Origin: Anticarsia gemmatalis
Taxonomy: Eukaryota; Arthropoda; Insecta; Lepidoptera; Erebidae
Direction of reading: 5' to 3'
Assembly: GCF_050436995.1 (NCBI RefSeq)
Contig: NC_134763.1
Span: 9,605,001-9,669,000, forward strand
Length of the DNA: 64,000 nt
The stretch's first letter is position 1. The number at the start of each line of letters is the position of its first letter. The position numbers and the translations under genes were made by a program. Positions 34,743-45,560 of the stretch are shown here, piece after piece. Under the pieces are notes generated by a model. That model ran no database searches. It was given only the letters and a program-made list of their open reading frames with translations, and had not been told where the DNA came from.

Positions 34743-35877
34743 CAATCGGTTATATAGAGGGCAGCGCTTCGGGGTACATCAAGTGATAAGGGTAAGGTCT
34801 GTACGGAGTGGACTAAGGGTCTCTGTACAATGTACATTTAATTTTATGGAACAAAGTGGTAGATGTTTGGAACGATTTAATTTGTTTGATATGTAATTTT
34901 TTTAAACAAAATGATTACATTAAGATTTATTTGAATAAATATTTGGATTTGGTGGCATTTGATTGGTTTCAGCAAGGGATATGGAGGAAATATTCTGGTA
35001 AAGGTCTCTCGTCAAGATTGAAAATTATTTTTTTTATCTTTTACTTATTTTTGTTTTCCTAACTAGTAAGTATTTGTCGCAAAAACTAAATTTTATCTAA
35101 ATCAAAAAATATTATTTATTTTAATATTTTCTTTAAACCAACTTGTACCGCAAATTAGCGTATTTAAACAAAATAACTAACAAATCTAGGATTTGTACAG
35201 AAAATATTCGTGGTTGATGTAAAAACATGATACCGTTAAACGACACCGCTTGTTCTATGCAAATGTCAAACAAACAAAAACGTACACTTTTAAACGTTTA
35301 CTATGATAATGTAGCTGCATTGTTTTTACATAATTTAATTACTTTTTTGCTAATTTAAAAATATTGTGCTTTGTCTGTTCAATTTAGAAAACTGATCTAA
35401 GTTGTGTTTTTTGAGAAGGTTATTGAACTACGATTATTAATGGCACGATAAGCATGGTTCGGGTTGCTACCCCGCATAGGCCTTCATTCGGAACAGTAAT
35501 TGTATAAAAAATAACTAAAGCTACCTTAATCATCTGAATTAGGAGTAATCATTTAAACAATCCAATGATGTTGATTACCGATATTAAAAACTATCAAAAC
35601 CCAATGACTGGTTTATTTTTCTGCAAGTTAAATATAACAATCATGCAGTGAACAGATAATTATTTTAATCTCGAGTAAAACTAGCACTGTTTTTTATTTT
35701 TTTAACATAGGCAAACCGTCAAACCATATGGGCGATATTTTTAAAAATGAAATAAAAAATACAGTAGTCGAAGCCGATATTATTAAATAATAAAATGCTC
35801 GACCACAAAAAATTAATATTTATATATACGAACACAAGTCGTAGAATATATACTCTTTACTAAAAACCTTTACTTAC
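34743..35877. other. AT-rich non-coding DNA
   Basis: No gene or family recognised. Confidence 0.4.
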
Positions 35878-36029
35878 CTAATTTCAGTACCTAAAACAAC
35901 AAAACAAAAATCACAGAGTAAACAATAAAAAAAGAGTAAACATCGAAAGAAAATATCAACTGATATTTTTCTTCAGAAGTTCAGCTGAAACTGAAGACTC
36001 GAACTAAATATAAGTGAAAGTCACGAACT
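35878..36029 (-). promoter_or_regulatory. Candidate transcription start and 5' UTR exon, minus strand
   Basis: On the minus strand TGTTCAGTTCGTGACTTTC contains the arthropod initiator TCAGTT (A at 36029). The exon would end at GAAATTAG|GTAAGTA, a perfect-looking donor at 35878. An internal pyrimidine tract ending TTGTTTTAG could also act as an acceptor and leave a 13-bp exon. An upstream ORF, MFTLFLLFTL then stop, lies inside. No TATA is evident. It is on the same strand as the Sidestep-like exon and could be its 5' end, 33 kb away; that link is inference. Confidence 0.25.
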
Positions 36030-36109
36030 GAACACCGAATATCAAAACCTTGTGAAGTTTTCAGTATTCATAGTTGTAAACTAAGTTTAGATAACAAAGG
36101 ATACTGTTA

Positions 36110-36255
36110 CCGCGATTTTCTGCCACTATCGACTATCGACAACCGGGTAGCTATCGACAATGTTGTATTAAAGCCAATAGCGCCCCTAGCGGGTGCCGTA
36201 GGAATTATTTGATTAGAACATTTTAACTGTCAAACTTATGACAGTACCTACAGTA
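36110..36255 (-). mobile_element. MITE-A copy 6, reverse orientation
   Basis: CGCGATTTTCTGCCACTATC, ACAACCGGGTAGCTATCGAC, AGCGCCCCTAGCGGGTGCCG and ACTGTCAAACTTATGACAGT are the family blocks in reverse order, so this is the only minus-oriented copy here. Confidence 0.75.
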
Positions 36256-36640
36256 TCAAGTAGCTATGTTTATCTTATAACTAATTTGATTTTCAATTTA
36301 AATTTTTATCTTTATTTTATCACAATTCACCATAGCTGCTCCAATCAGGAACACAAATACAGCATTAGTTAGAAAATACATTCAGATTAGAGAACCACGT
36401 TTTACCAGTAATAGGAAACGATAGAAACCCTCAGGCTAGAACATGTATGTTTATAATAATATTCAAAATTTGTAATTAAGCCTTGTACATAGTTCGCCTG
36501 CAGGTAACAATCCAAATAATACTATCAAATGTACCACTCGAGAGTGTACACGCTTCCTAATCCTGTAGCCTAAAGGATCTTTAGGCCCGGTTGCCATCGA
36601 TGGGGTTGTAAAAGATTTTTAAATAAGAGTAATTTTGATT
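36256..36640. other. AT-rich non-coding DNA
   Basis: No gene recognised. TTAGGCCCGGTTGCCATCGA near 36581 may belong to the 5' flank of the SINE that follows. Confidence 0.35.
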
Positions 36641-36985
36641 GTCTCCGCGGCGCGGGCGGTTATGTTACCGACTGCTGAAGGTGAGGTCTCGAGTTCGATT
36701 CCTAGGCCAGGCCTTTCCTGAGATAGGAGCAATAATAGCACTTTTGGTATTGGTTTCTTCTAGTATATATAAGAATGTTTCTCTATAGTAGCCCGGAGTA
36801 AATGTGCACGGTAAATGGCAACAAGCTCGTCCCTATTACATAGGACTAACATTGTGAATGACGAAACGTATTTCACACCTTTGCCTATGGTATTATTATA
36901 TATTATATGTAAGTAAAATATTGTCTTGCTTATTTACATTTATACGAATCTCCCATCGGTAGGGAGACCTACACACCAATATTAA
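36641..36985 (+). mobile_element. tRNA-derived SINE, plus orientation
   Basis: The head GTCTCCGCGGCGCGGGCGGT carries an A-box-like TTATGTTACCGAC and a B box GAGTTCGATTCC at 36691-36702, the spacing of a tRNA promoter. The body includes CTATAGTAGCCCGGAGTAAA and CGTATTTCACACCTTTGCCT. It ends near a short hairpin, CTCCCATCGGTAGGGAG. It is longer than the copies at 2.3 and 58.6 kb and from another subfamily. Confidence 0.7.
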
Positions 36986-37383
36986 AAAAAAATAGTCTTA
37001 CGTCGCATTTATCAATTTTATGTAATAAAAACAATTACACAATTATTATAAACTAGTTGAACATTTATTTGAAATCACATTATAAACCAAATCCATAAAC
37101 CCTCTATCAAAACCAATAGCACTATAACGCCAAAATTAATAGCCATCAGTGCATGACGGCTGCACACTCTGCCCCAATACATTTCGCATATACATAATTA
37201 TTACCGCATTACACGGCTCGTTTGTCACCCGCCTAATCTCGCGGTAGTCACACCTGCGCGCGGATAAGTCAAAAACAATTTCGTTTAAACCACTGTGACG
37301 TTGAATCGAAGGGGTGACGTCGTATGTGTAGCTGTATTTTATCTAGGAAGCTCTTTTAAATTTCGTGAATTGTATTCACTTAA
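36986..37383. other. Non-coding DNA with a high-complexity island
   Basis: About 37140-37330 is GC-richer with CCCGCCTAATCTCGCGGTAG, CACACCTGCGCGCGGATAAG and GTGACGTCG. It has no frame worth calling. Candidate conserved regulatory element. Confidence 0.35.
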
Positions 37384-37466
37384 TCTATACTAATATGATA
37401 AAGCTGAAGAGTTTGTTTGTTTGTTTGAACGCGCTAATCTCAGGAACTACTGGTGCGAATTGAAAA
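37384..37466 (+). mobile_element. Non-autonomous Helitron, 5' fragment
   Basis: Starts A|TCTATACTAATATGATAAAG, then TGAAGAGTTTG(TTTG)n and ATCTCAGGAACTACTGGTGC. The leading TC after an A is the Helitron 5' hallmark. The 3' end with hairpin is absent. Confidence 0.7.
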
Positions 37467-38114
37467 CTTAATCACCTTTAAAATAATGTGTTATATGCAA
37501 AATAAAACTTTGAGTAAATGAGTAAAATCACTAATTTAGTCGTCCCGGTAGGTGAAGAACGATAAAACTCAATTCAAGATTATAAGGTATCATATCTCCG
37601 AAACGATAAGTTTCAAGTTGCTTGATAGAAAACGGCGGCATCAGTCCAGACGAAATGTCTATATTATTTGGACAACCGCCTAACTAACACCCTGTAAATG
37701 TACGAATATTAAACATAGTATATGAGGTCCTAACTAAAAGAAAATCGAATTTTTTATATAATTGGATACAACTACGCAATTATGCACGAAAACTTTTTAC
37801 TATGCAAATATTGAATTTCCTTCAAAAAACTTATAGCAAGATATTTCACTCCAAAATACTGCCATTCGTAATCTTATGCAATCAAATTGAGATACCGCAG
37901 TAACTACATCAGACATACAAGATGAACGTATGTAGGGCACTGTGTCAGTACATCAAATACATAGAATATATTAGATAGGGGAGGTAGATATTAACTGAAG
38001 GGATACGGACTTATTATTGTGAGGTTCTATTGTATAGGCTCCACAGCTGTGCTTCGAGGAGGGACGGAAATTTAGCTTGTTTGTTTCTGAAGGGATGTAT
38101 TAAAAATATAATTA
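37467..38114. other. AT-rich non-coding DNA
   Basis: No gene recognised. Confidence 0.4.
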
Positions 38115-38200
38115 ATGTTAGTTTGTCTGTCTGTTTGTATGGTGTCATATTTAAACTGCTGAGCAGATGCCATAAGAATTGTATCGAGTAGGTTTAAAAC
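38115..38200 (+). mobile_element. Helitron-like 5' fragment
   Basis: GTTAGTTTGTCTGTCTGTTT, then TTAAACTGCTGAGCAGATGC. Same pattern as the fragment at 16861-16960, more decayed. Confidence 0.4.
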
Positions 38201-38303
38201 TAAGAGGTATAGAGGCGTGGTGTGAGCTGTAATGCTATGCTATAAAAAAGTCGTGGGTTCGATTTGGATTTTGTGACCCCTTTCTCTCGCGCCTACCCGG
38301 ACG

Positions 38304-38317
38304 GTTGCCATGGCAAC
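38304..38317. promoter_or_regulatory. Perfect RFX X-box palindrome
   Basis: GTTGCCATGGCAAC, an exact 14-bp palindrome identical to the canonical X-box bound by RFX factors, which in animals control ciliary genes of sensory neurons. It lies in a short GC-rich block (38280-38360). A B-box-like GGGTTCGATTT at 38255-38265 shortly upstream hints that the block may be SINE-related, in which case the site would have come with a repeat. Confidence 0.45.
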
Positions 38318-38360
38318 GCCTCCAGGGAATCCACCAGTTTTACGCCGATTGGATTGTCCT

Positions 38361-40560
38361 ACCGAAACGCGAAACCGAACATATTTTTTCCAACATTTTT
38401 TTCCATTCGTCCACGTCACTCTTGACACTACAGACTATTTATTACCACATACATCTCAAATTCAATTTAAGCAGAAAATTAAGCGGAAAATTACAATTTT
38501 TATGATGCATACCCAAAACACGGGGCCATAATTTAGACAAAAAATGAGCTTTAATATTAATCTTACGGCCGTAGTTTTTACAGACCGTAATAAAGGCAAG
38601 CTCATATCGTGAGTGACACTTAAGCCGGGAGCCCAGGATTTTATTAAAACTCCTTACGGGACCTACCTTTATTCATCCTGAATTCTTTAAAAAAAAGTGG
38701 AGCCAAGAGGCGTTATCAACGTCTGCTTATTGGCGTTACTTGTAAGAATGAAAACGGCGGACGGAATTCAAAATAAAATTCTTGCCAGTCAGTCTTTTTA
38801 TATAATTTCGTTCAGGGAAACGAAACGCAAATAATTTAAACGTTTCGAATTTCGGATGTAATCTACGGAATTCTAAATGTATTCGAGTCCCAGGGAGCTC
38901 CGTTGTTTTCTCAAAGAGAAAAGAATGCAGTGCTTTGAATGTATCATTGAAATATCTTTATTTTAGCGCTCAATTTCCTTACAGAACAAACAGGAATGTT
39001 TCTGAAACAAATAATAAAAACATTAGGAGCATAGTGCTGTGCAGATGGTTCACATCAAAGTAGGAAGGTATGCGATTTAATTCTGTTATTGATTCTGAGT
39101 TCAATTCAATGAGAGCAAACACGTTACGTAGTGTTGTAGCTGTTCTTTTGGCAGTGATGTTGTGTTTGAATTCTTTATACTACACACATGTTTTAGTCGC
39201 AGAGACCATGCCACTCTTTGGCGTTGTAACTTCAATGGGATAGGTAAAATACGCGTCTTTGGTAGTGAGTTTCGAAAAGCGAAATAACTGAAACTGAAAC
39301 TTTATTTTCTTGGCTTTTGATATATGAGTTCGTATACCACTGTACAGTCGTCAGTGTTTATACATATACAACTAAATAATATGCTGTTAAAACGCTCAAT
39401 TCTTTAAACCTATTTATCCAATATGATATAAGTAGGTCTGTAGGTGCATATATTTTTAAGAATAGGAAGTAATATTACTCTCGAGAATTTCAACTACTTG
39501 TTATCCGAAATTGTGCGCCATCGAAGAAGCAGGGCAACCACTTAAAAATAAATATATTTCACCTAACAACACAACAGTTTAACACATTGTTAGATTTGAT
39601 TGTTGGCCATAAAAACTCCATAATATCGTTTGCTACTACATTCTCCAACTTTGAACTAACTGTTGCTCATAATTTCGTTCGCGTGATCCATTAGTATAAG
39701 AAGGTCCTATAATATTAGTAAAATGGATAATTGAATGGAATAAGCTTTTGAGGACGGGTTCAAAAATGCTATTTAGGAACTTAATAATTATATCAATCTC
39801 TATTATAACTCTAATTATATCAGTCTTCAATTTAGATAAGGTACATACATCAATAGCTAATAGCTAGCCTAACTTATAAACAGTATATTTTAAATCTGAA
39901 TGTGTCCCACAGGTTTTGGTTTTTATTCAACTGTTCCCGCAAGTTAAAAGGTGATGTTAAATAAAGAACCTTCTTTAAAATTGATTCATAGTTTATTTTA
40001 CTATGTGTGTCTGAACATATAAAGACGACGTACGTATGTCTTGTATAACTACAAGTCGCAGAGACAACGGTGTCCTTTCGTTTCGCACAAAAATACAACA
40101 AATCGTAACTAAAATTTCCACGAACAAACTTGACTTAAATTTATTTGTAACTATTACATAATTTTAATTTATTTTAACATTAAAATTAATTTATTTCATA
40201 AATAAAAGAGCCACAACTACACAAAATTGGAGTCGTCCTACCGGTATCCAAGACAATCAATTTCCTCATAACCCGAGTGGGTAGATATTAGATAAGCATT
40301 TAATTTGAATTCCTTCCATTACTGCCAAATGATCGAATATAAATAAATTGTAATAACCTGTTCAGCATTAGAAAAGTTATATTTAGAAGAGAAAATAATA
40401 TTTTGATTCGATATTTGTAACCGAAATGGAAAAAAAGAATCAAACATTCATCTCAATTCGTTACATTATGTATTTTTTTATTCTGGGTAAGTTTTAATCA
40501 TTTGGGTAACGTTGAACGTGGGAATTTGAACTAGTTTCGATTATTTTTTCATATGAAACC
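38361..40560. other. Non-coding DNA with one long complex island
   Basis: About 38560-38930 is non-repetitive, with CTTACGGCCGTAG, CCGGGAGCCCAGGATTTTAT, GCCAAGAGGCGTTATCAACG and several TTTATT/TTTTATTA homeodomain-type sites. It may be a conserved enhancer. The rest is AT-rich without signals. Confidence 0.35.
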
Positions 40561-40627
40561 AACACAATTGATAAAAGTTTCCAAAACTAAATTCATTTTA
40601 GTTTTGGAAACTTTTATCAATTGTGTT
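40561..40627. repeat. Perfect 31-bp inverted repeat, 5-bp loop
   Basis: The left arm 40561-40591 starts AACACAATTGATAAAAGTTT; the right arm 40597-40627 ends ACTTTTATCAATTGTGTT. All 31 positions pair; the spacer is TTCAT. An RNA from either strand would fold into one long hairpin. Perfect arms suggest a recent origin or selection. Confidence 0.9.
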
Positions 40628-41879
40628 CATTGCTGATTTTATACTCTTGTCCACTAGGATTTTTTTATTACATCTGATTCCAATTTTTTGTGTCAGTACA
40701 TACATACTTTTATGCTAAAGATAAATTTACATTCATTGCATAACTGTGTACATAGGATGTTACAATTAGTGTTGAATCAACAGTTTATCCATAGCGGATG
40801 TGCAATTTTTGACAACTTAAAGCTCATCTTAATTATTTATATTTAGTATTAAATATACCAAAGTTTTAGTATACCCAATAACAGATTAAACGGTGTGATA
40901 CCAACAAATATATTATTATACATAAATAAATAGTGCAATTCAGTACAAAATAAATATCACTATAACTTAAACGCAACTGACCGTATTTTTGACAAAACTT
41001 TTACTGCTCTTTTATGTCATTTGCAGCATTTTGTACACAAAATTATTTACACAGGTTTGTATAAAAATGCTTTTTGACAAACATTCGTGAGCAGCGCTTT
41101 TCGTTTATTTGTCGGTCAGTGAACTCAACGTTTATGCTATGTATTTGAAACACTAAAAGCCTTTTTCAGTAATACTTGATAAACCAAACTAGGTGTAAGT
41201 ATTGGTCAGCTCCAGAGGTACAAAATTAAATTATAGTGATAGAAATACTCGTACATAGATTTTCAGTCAAAGAGTTATTCTCGTCACCAAATATTTAAAA
41301 CGTGGTGTTGAAGTTTTTGGCAAACAATGAGTGGGAAATCTATCAATAACTTCAACAATATTTCTCAAAAGATATTGAATCAACAACCACCCAGAGATTT
41401 CATCGTTTACAAAGTAGAAGCTCTTGAAATCTTACACAAAGTTTTTTAAGCAATTCAATATCTGAAAATCATACCAAATGACATGCGATACATTTATGAC
41501 TGGATCTAAAACTACAAAGTATCAATTCGTATCTACTTATTAAAATACTAAACATCCAACTTCATTAAAATTCTACTAACCACAAAATGCAGCTTCCAAT
41601 TTTACTCAACAAAAAAATGTAAAAGGGTTTTAATTGAAAGGCAAGACATCTGCGTAAGTAATTAACTTTTTTTGACGTGACAATGTAAAAGATCATTTTA
41701 CAGTGAAGCGACATAAAAGGAAAGAATTTGTTCCACAAAGTATTTTTCTTGGAACTCCTTTGAGTATTGTAAGATGGGGTGCAAATTATCATCGATTTTT
41801 GGCAACGGAGACTTCTGGGAAGAAATTGTTTCTGAATTCAGTTAGATGTATTAGGTCTATATACTGTTTTGGTGATATA
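40628..41879. other. AT-rich non-coding DNA
   Basis: No gene or known repeat recognised. Confidence 0.4.
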
Positions 41880-42132
41880 TCTGTACTAATATATACTAAT
41901 ATAATAAAGCTGAAGAGTTTGTTTGTTTGTTTGAACGTTCTAATCTCAGGAACTACTGGTGCGGATTGAAAAATGATTTTACCATTGGATAGCCTATCTA
42001 TTGAGGAAGGCTATATAACATCACGCTACGACCAACAAGAGCAGAGTACCAGTAAAAAATGTTATAAAACGTGGAAAAATATGACCCATTCTCTCTTATG
42101 TGACGCAAGCGAAGTTGCGCGGGTCAAGCTAG
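41880..42132 (+). mobile_element. Complete non-autonomous Helitron, 253 bp
   Basis: Flanked by A at 41879 and T at 42133, the AT target typical of Helitrons. Starts TCTGTACTAATATA and ends CTAG (42129-42132). A hairpin CGCAA-GCGAAG-TTGCG lies at 42104-42119, 9 bp before the end. The interior has ATAAAGCTGAAGAGTTTG(TTTG)n, CTCAGGAACTACTGGTGCGG, GAGGAAGGCTATATAACATC and CCCATTCTCTCTTATGTGAC. No Rep/helicase coding, so it depends on an autonomous partner. The frame at 41973-42215 runs out of it and is spurious. Confidence 0.85.
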
Positions 42133-43489
42133 TTAGGAACATAATTTTAATGAAAAAAAAGAAAGAGCTTATTCACGGCTATAATCAATTTATTAATTGT
42201 ATTTCAATGCGTTAAAGCCAGTCGTGAGCAAGTATTTCGCTGAAATAGTTACAAATAAGTTTGAAAGCAGTATAAGACGTTATCTTTGTTTTCTAGTGCA
42301 TATAGTTAGAAATTATTATTTTTATATACACCACATGCTTAACAATATACTTTTTGTAGTCATACGCTAAAGTATTTATAAACTCTTGAGGAATTCAGAG
42401 CTTTTTTTTAAAAGCCTTCTTCGCCTTTTAAAGACAGCAATTACTTGTTATAACGTAGGTGTATTTCATACGTCTCTGCTAACCCTCTAGGGCAAATATA
42501 CATTACATGTCTTAGCGTCATTTATACATATTTTTCTTGTTACTTTGCTTTTTTATTCAGTCTTGTCTAAGACGTCTACAGCCGACAGCTGTTGTTGCTA
42601 TAACCGTGGGTGAGTGCGTAGGCGAGTGTATTCTAAGACGGTTGAACATTTTTAAAATGGCGATATTCTGACTGTTTTTTTAGGATGTGTCTTTTTATAA
42701 TATTGTTCGATAAAGTAAAGACATTAATATTTTGGGAATCTTTACTTTGAGAAGTTTACAAAAATAGTTAAGTCGTTTTGGTTTGGGCGTACTCTAAAAA
42801 GCAACTTTCAGGTTTGTGTAACACTTAGTTGACTTTGTGTAATCTGCAAACCGCAAAAGTTACTCATTCTATATTTTGAACAAAATAAAAGAAAATTTGT
42901 TTAACAGAAATACCACTCATATCTTCCTAGGTTCTTACCATAAGATTTTATAATTATTTCAATACCACTTTCATGAAAGATTTTCAACAACGACATACAT
43001 TTCGACTCGCTTTTTCCCCTATTCAATATGAGCAACATGAAATACGTTCTCAATTACCCAACGATCATTAAAGCGCATCGTTTAAATCAAGCATCCCTTT
43101 TTTCATCCACTCCAAGCACATTCCGATTAATGACCAAAATGTAAGTAACGAAAGTGTCAGAGCAGTGTCAAGTACCAATTAAAGGAAAACGTTTATAAAG
43201 TTACGCTAAATTTGTTTTTATCTCTATCCTTTGGACTTTTGGCAATTCAGCTGGAATTAGAATCCGGGATTTTTAAGATGGAATTGGGAATTATTTGTTA
43301 GGGGAAAGAGAGCGTGAGAAGTATTGTTCCGAATTGGAAGTCTGAATATTTAGGAAGTCTGTAATCAGACACTGAAATACGTACTTTCGTACCTTATTCT
43401 TGTTCAGTAAGGATCTGTTATTTATCTACTAACAATGGTTCTTGGTTCTGAAAGAGATTCACGACTTTTTTGAGATAGGTACTTTCTCT
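42133..43489. other. AT-rich non-coding DNA
   Basis: No gene. Contains a family B end fragment, CGTCTCTGCTAACCCTCTAG, at 42471-42490 and a mixed island near 42575-42640. Confidence 0.4.
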
Positions 43490-43598
43490 CTCTTCCTAGC
43501 TATTTGTCCCATATGGTAGTGGGTTCAGCCTTCCTTACACTTTTCCTCCACTTCGCCCTATCCTTGAGGTCGTCTTCCTCAACGTCACATGCCTTCAT
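43490..43598 (-). pseudogene. LINE polymerase C-terminal remnant
   Basis: The minus strand reads MKACDVEEDDLKDRAKWRK, then 'VRKAEPTTIWDK' and a stop. 'D..W...' followed by 'RKADPTT.WDK' resembles the last residues of another RTE/L1-like LINE ORF subfamily in insects. Only ~110 bp remain. Confidence 0.5.
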
Positions 43599-43809
43599 AT
43601 TCAGATTAGAATTATAAAATTTTAGTATTCTTTAAAATGTATGCAAAACTACAAAATCACTGCTTAGTTTTTCAAAATGTTGCACATAACATTTTGGGTT
43701 TCTTTTTGGCATGTATATAAGAGCTTTCGGTCTCTTTTTTTAAACCGCTAAGTATTAAGAAAGTAATGGAAATTGCCTTCATTTTGTGGTTTTTAAGAAT
43801 CTTTCGAAT

Positions 43810-43838
43810 TATAATTCAAATTCAAATTCAAATTATTT
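43810..43838 (+). repeat. (ATTCAA)n simple repeat at a probable LINE/SINE end
   Basis: About four ATTCAA units followed by ATTATTTATTGCTCACTAAG. I recognise the junction as one common in lepidopteran interspersed repeats, but the family cannot be set. Confidence 0.4.
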
Positions 43839-45480
43839 ATTGCTCACTAAGTTATATATACAAAAGGATCTTATATTAGGGTAGTGACAAACTTAGTAGC
43901 CTTTTTCAGGCATTGCAATTTTTACAGGGTAGAGTGAGGTAAGTTATTTAAATTTTATCATTATGTCTAGATTCTAGCTTCTATATAATATACACATTAT
44001 TCTAAATATAACGTATTAGGTATTTTGTATACTGCAACTAGACTAGTTTTGAGTGACACTTACATTCATTATTACAGTCACAAAGACTAAAGCAATTGAG
44101 AAGTTACAATGAAATTGTAATTTAGTACTTTAAGCAAATTAAATGTTTTCTGTGGATTCCTGCCACTAACTACTGAACTACTAACTAACAAAAATATAAT
44201 TACAATCCCCACTGAGTGGACATCACCCTCTATAACAACATTGTCAAAATGTATGACAAATTACGTACTGTTGTTACGAAGCAAATTGCGTGTGTGTTCA
44301 TTTGATAATTATGAGAGAAATAATAATGGAATTAAATTTATAAGGGAATTTAATTTCGGTAATGTGTTAGGAAATCACGGAGCATTGGAAGTATGTATAA
44401 TTGGAGCTGATTTACACCTTATTTGGGTTGTAATATTTGTAATGTAGCGTGGAAAAGGATTGAAATTCAGTTTAAAGAAATTCAAAATTAGGATAATCCT
44501 ATATTATATTACATAAACACCATTTAGTGTTGACGCGACTTGTGCTTTAAGAATGCTGAGATGTAAAACGTGGTGTAAATTTGCGATGCATCATTTATTT
44601 TTGCAGGTAGATTCATTTTAGTCAGATGTCCCCGCCATGTTAAATTAAGTTGAATTTAAAAACATAAAAACAAGAAAAGTAGAATGTAGCTAAGAGATAT
44701 CTCTGTCGTCCGTTGTAAGTTAGGTATCTACACAAGCAAAGTTAAAAACGAACTTCTTTTTTCTCGTCATTCCCAGTGTGATCTGCACTTTATAAATACT
44801 CGAAGAAACACTTCACTTCCTTCAACTTCACAAATTACAACCGTTTAAAACACTAATTAACTTCGCAAATCATACAAGAATCTCATTAAGACAGCTCAAA
44901 CCGTCATAAAGCTCTCTAGAACCGCCGTAAACCAGTTTCATACCAGTATAAACCGGTTCTCGGCGGATCGCGGCGGTATTGCCGCATACGTGACAATATT
45001 TGAGTCGCATTAAGCACACGGTGGAAATATAAACGGTGACGTCATTGCGTAAATGTTTGACGATAGTTATATTGGGGGTAATATGCGTACTGAGTCTGAT
45101 ATTCGTGTTTTGTATGGCAGCTAATAGAGTCGTGCGTTAGTCTGTTGAATTTCGATTTTCAGTTATTATGCCGTGCAGTATTTGGCTGTTTGATTAAGGC
45201 TTTGACTAATACGGTATTGACAGATCTGTGAAATGGTTTCAATGTACAACCATTTTAAATAAAGGTATACGAGTATAATAGTATCTAATTACTGAATTTT
45301 AGCGACAAGATGCTTCTACTCAATATAGAGATATTATTCACATCAAAAAGTTGCACATTTCCCAAATTTCTTCCCCCATAACCCTTGCTATTATGGCCGC
45401 GAATTTGAATATTTCAATTTATATCCTATCTAGCTTTTCAACTCTGAATATCAAGTGCAGTTATATTCCAGCCGCAAAGG
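43839..45480. other. AT-rich DNA with a regulatory-looking island
   Basis: No gene. The island at 44900-45060 is described separately. Confidence 0.4.
44930..45052. promoter_or_regulatory. Candidate enhancer: Grainyhead, CRE and C/EBP-type sites
   Basis: AACCAGTT (44930) and AACCGGTT (44951-44958, palindromic Grainyhead/CP2-type), then CGGCGGATCGCGGCGG, then the palindromic CRE TGACGTCA (45037-45044) running into ATTGCGTAA, a C/EBP-type site. The density of known motifs in 120 bp of GC-richer, non-repetitive sequence supports a regulatory reading; strength and target are unknown. Confidence 0.3.
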
Positions 45481-45560
45481 GCATTTTGCGCAAGCCCCTT
45501 GCGCCAACTTTTTGCGCTAAGGCTTTGCACCATCGCTTTGCGCCGTTGCTTTGCGCCAAA
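45481..45560 (+). repeat. 13-14 bp degenerate tandem repeat, six units
   Basis: Units GCATTTTGCGCAA, GCCCCTTGCGCCAA, CTTTTTGCGCTAAG, GCTTTGCACCATC, GCTTTGCGCCGTT and GCTTTGCGCCAAA share a CTTTGCGCC core. It is GC-rich and lies in AT-rich surroundings. The overlapping frame at 45351-45563 is judged incidental. Confidence 0.75.

Noticed and set aside
34675..34896. 73-codon frame rich in Y, M, V, C
   Set aside because: Translation of an (ATGT)n microsatellite.
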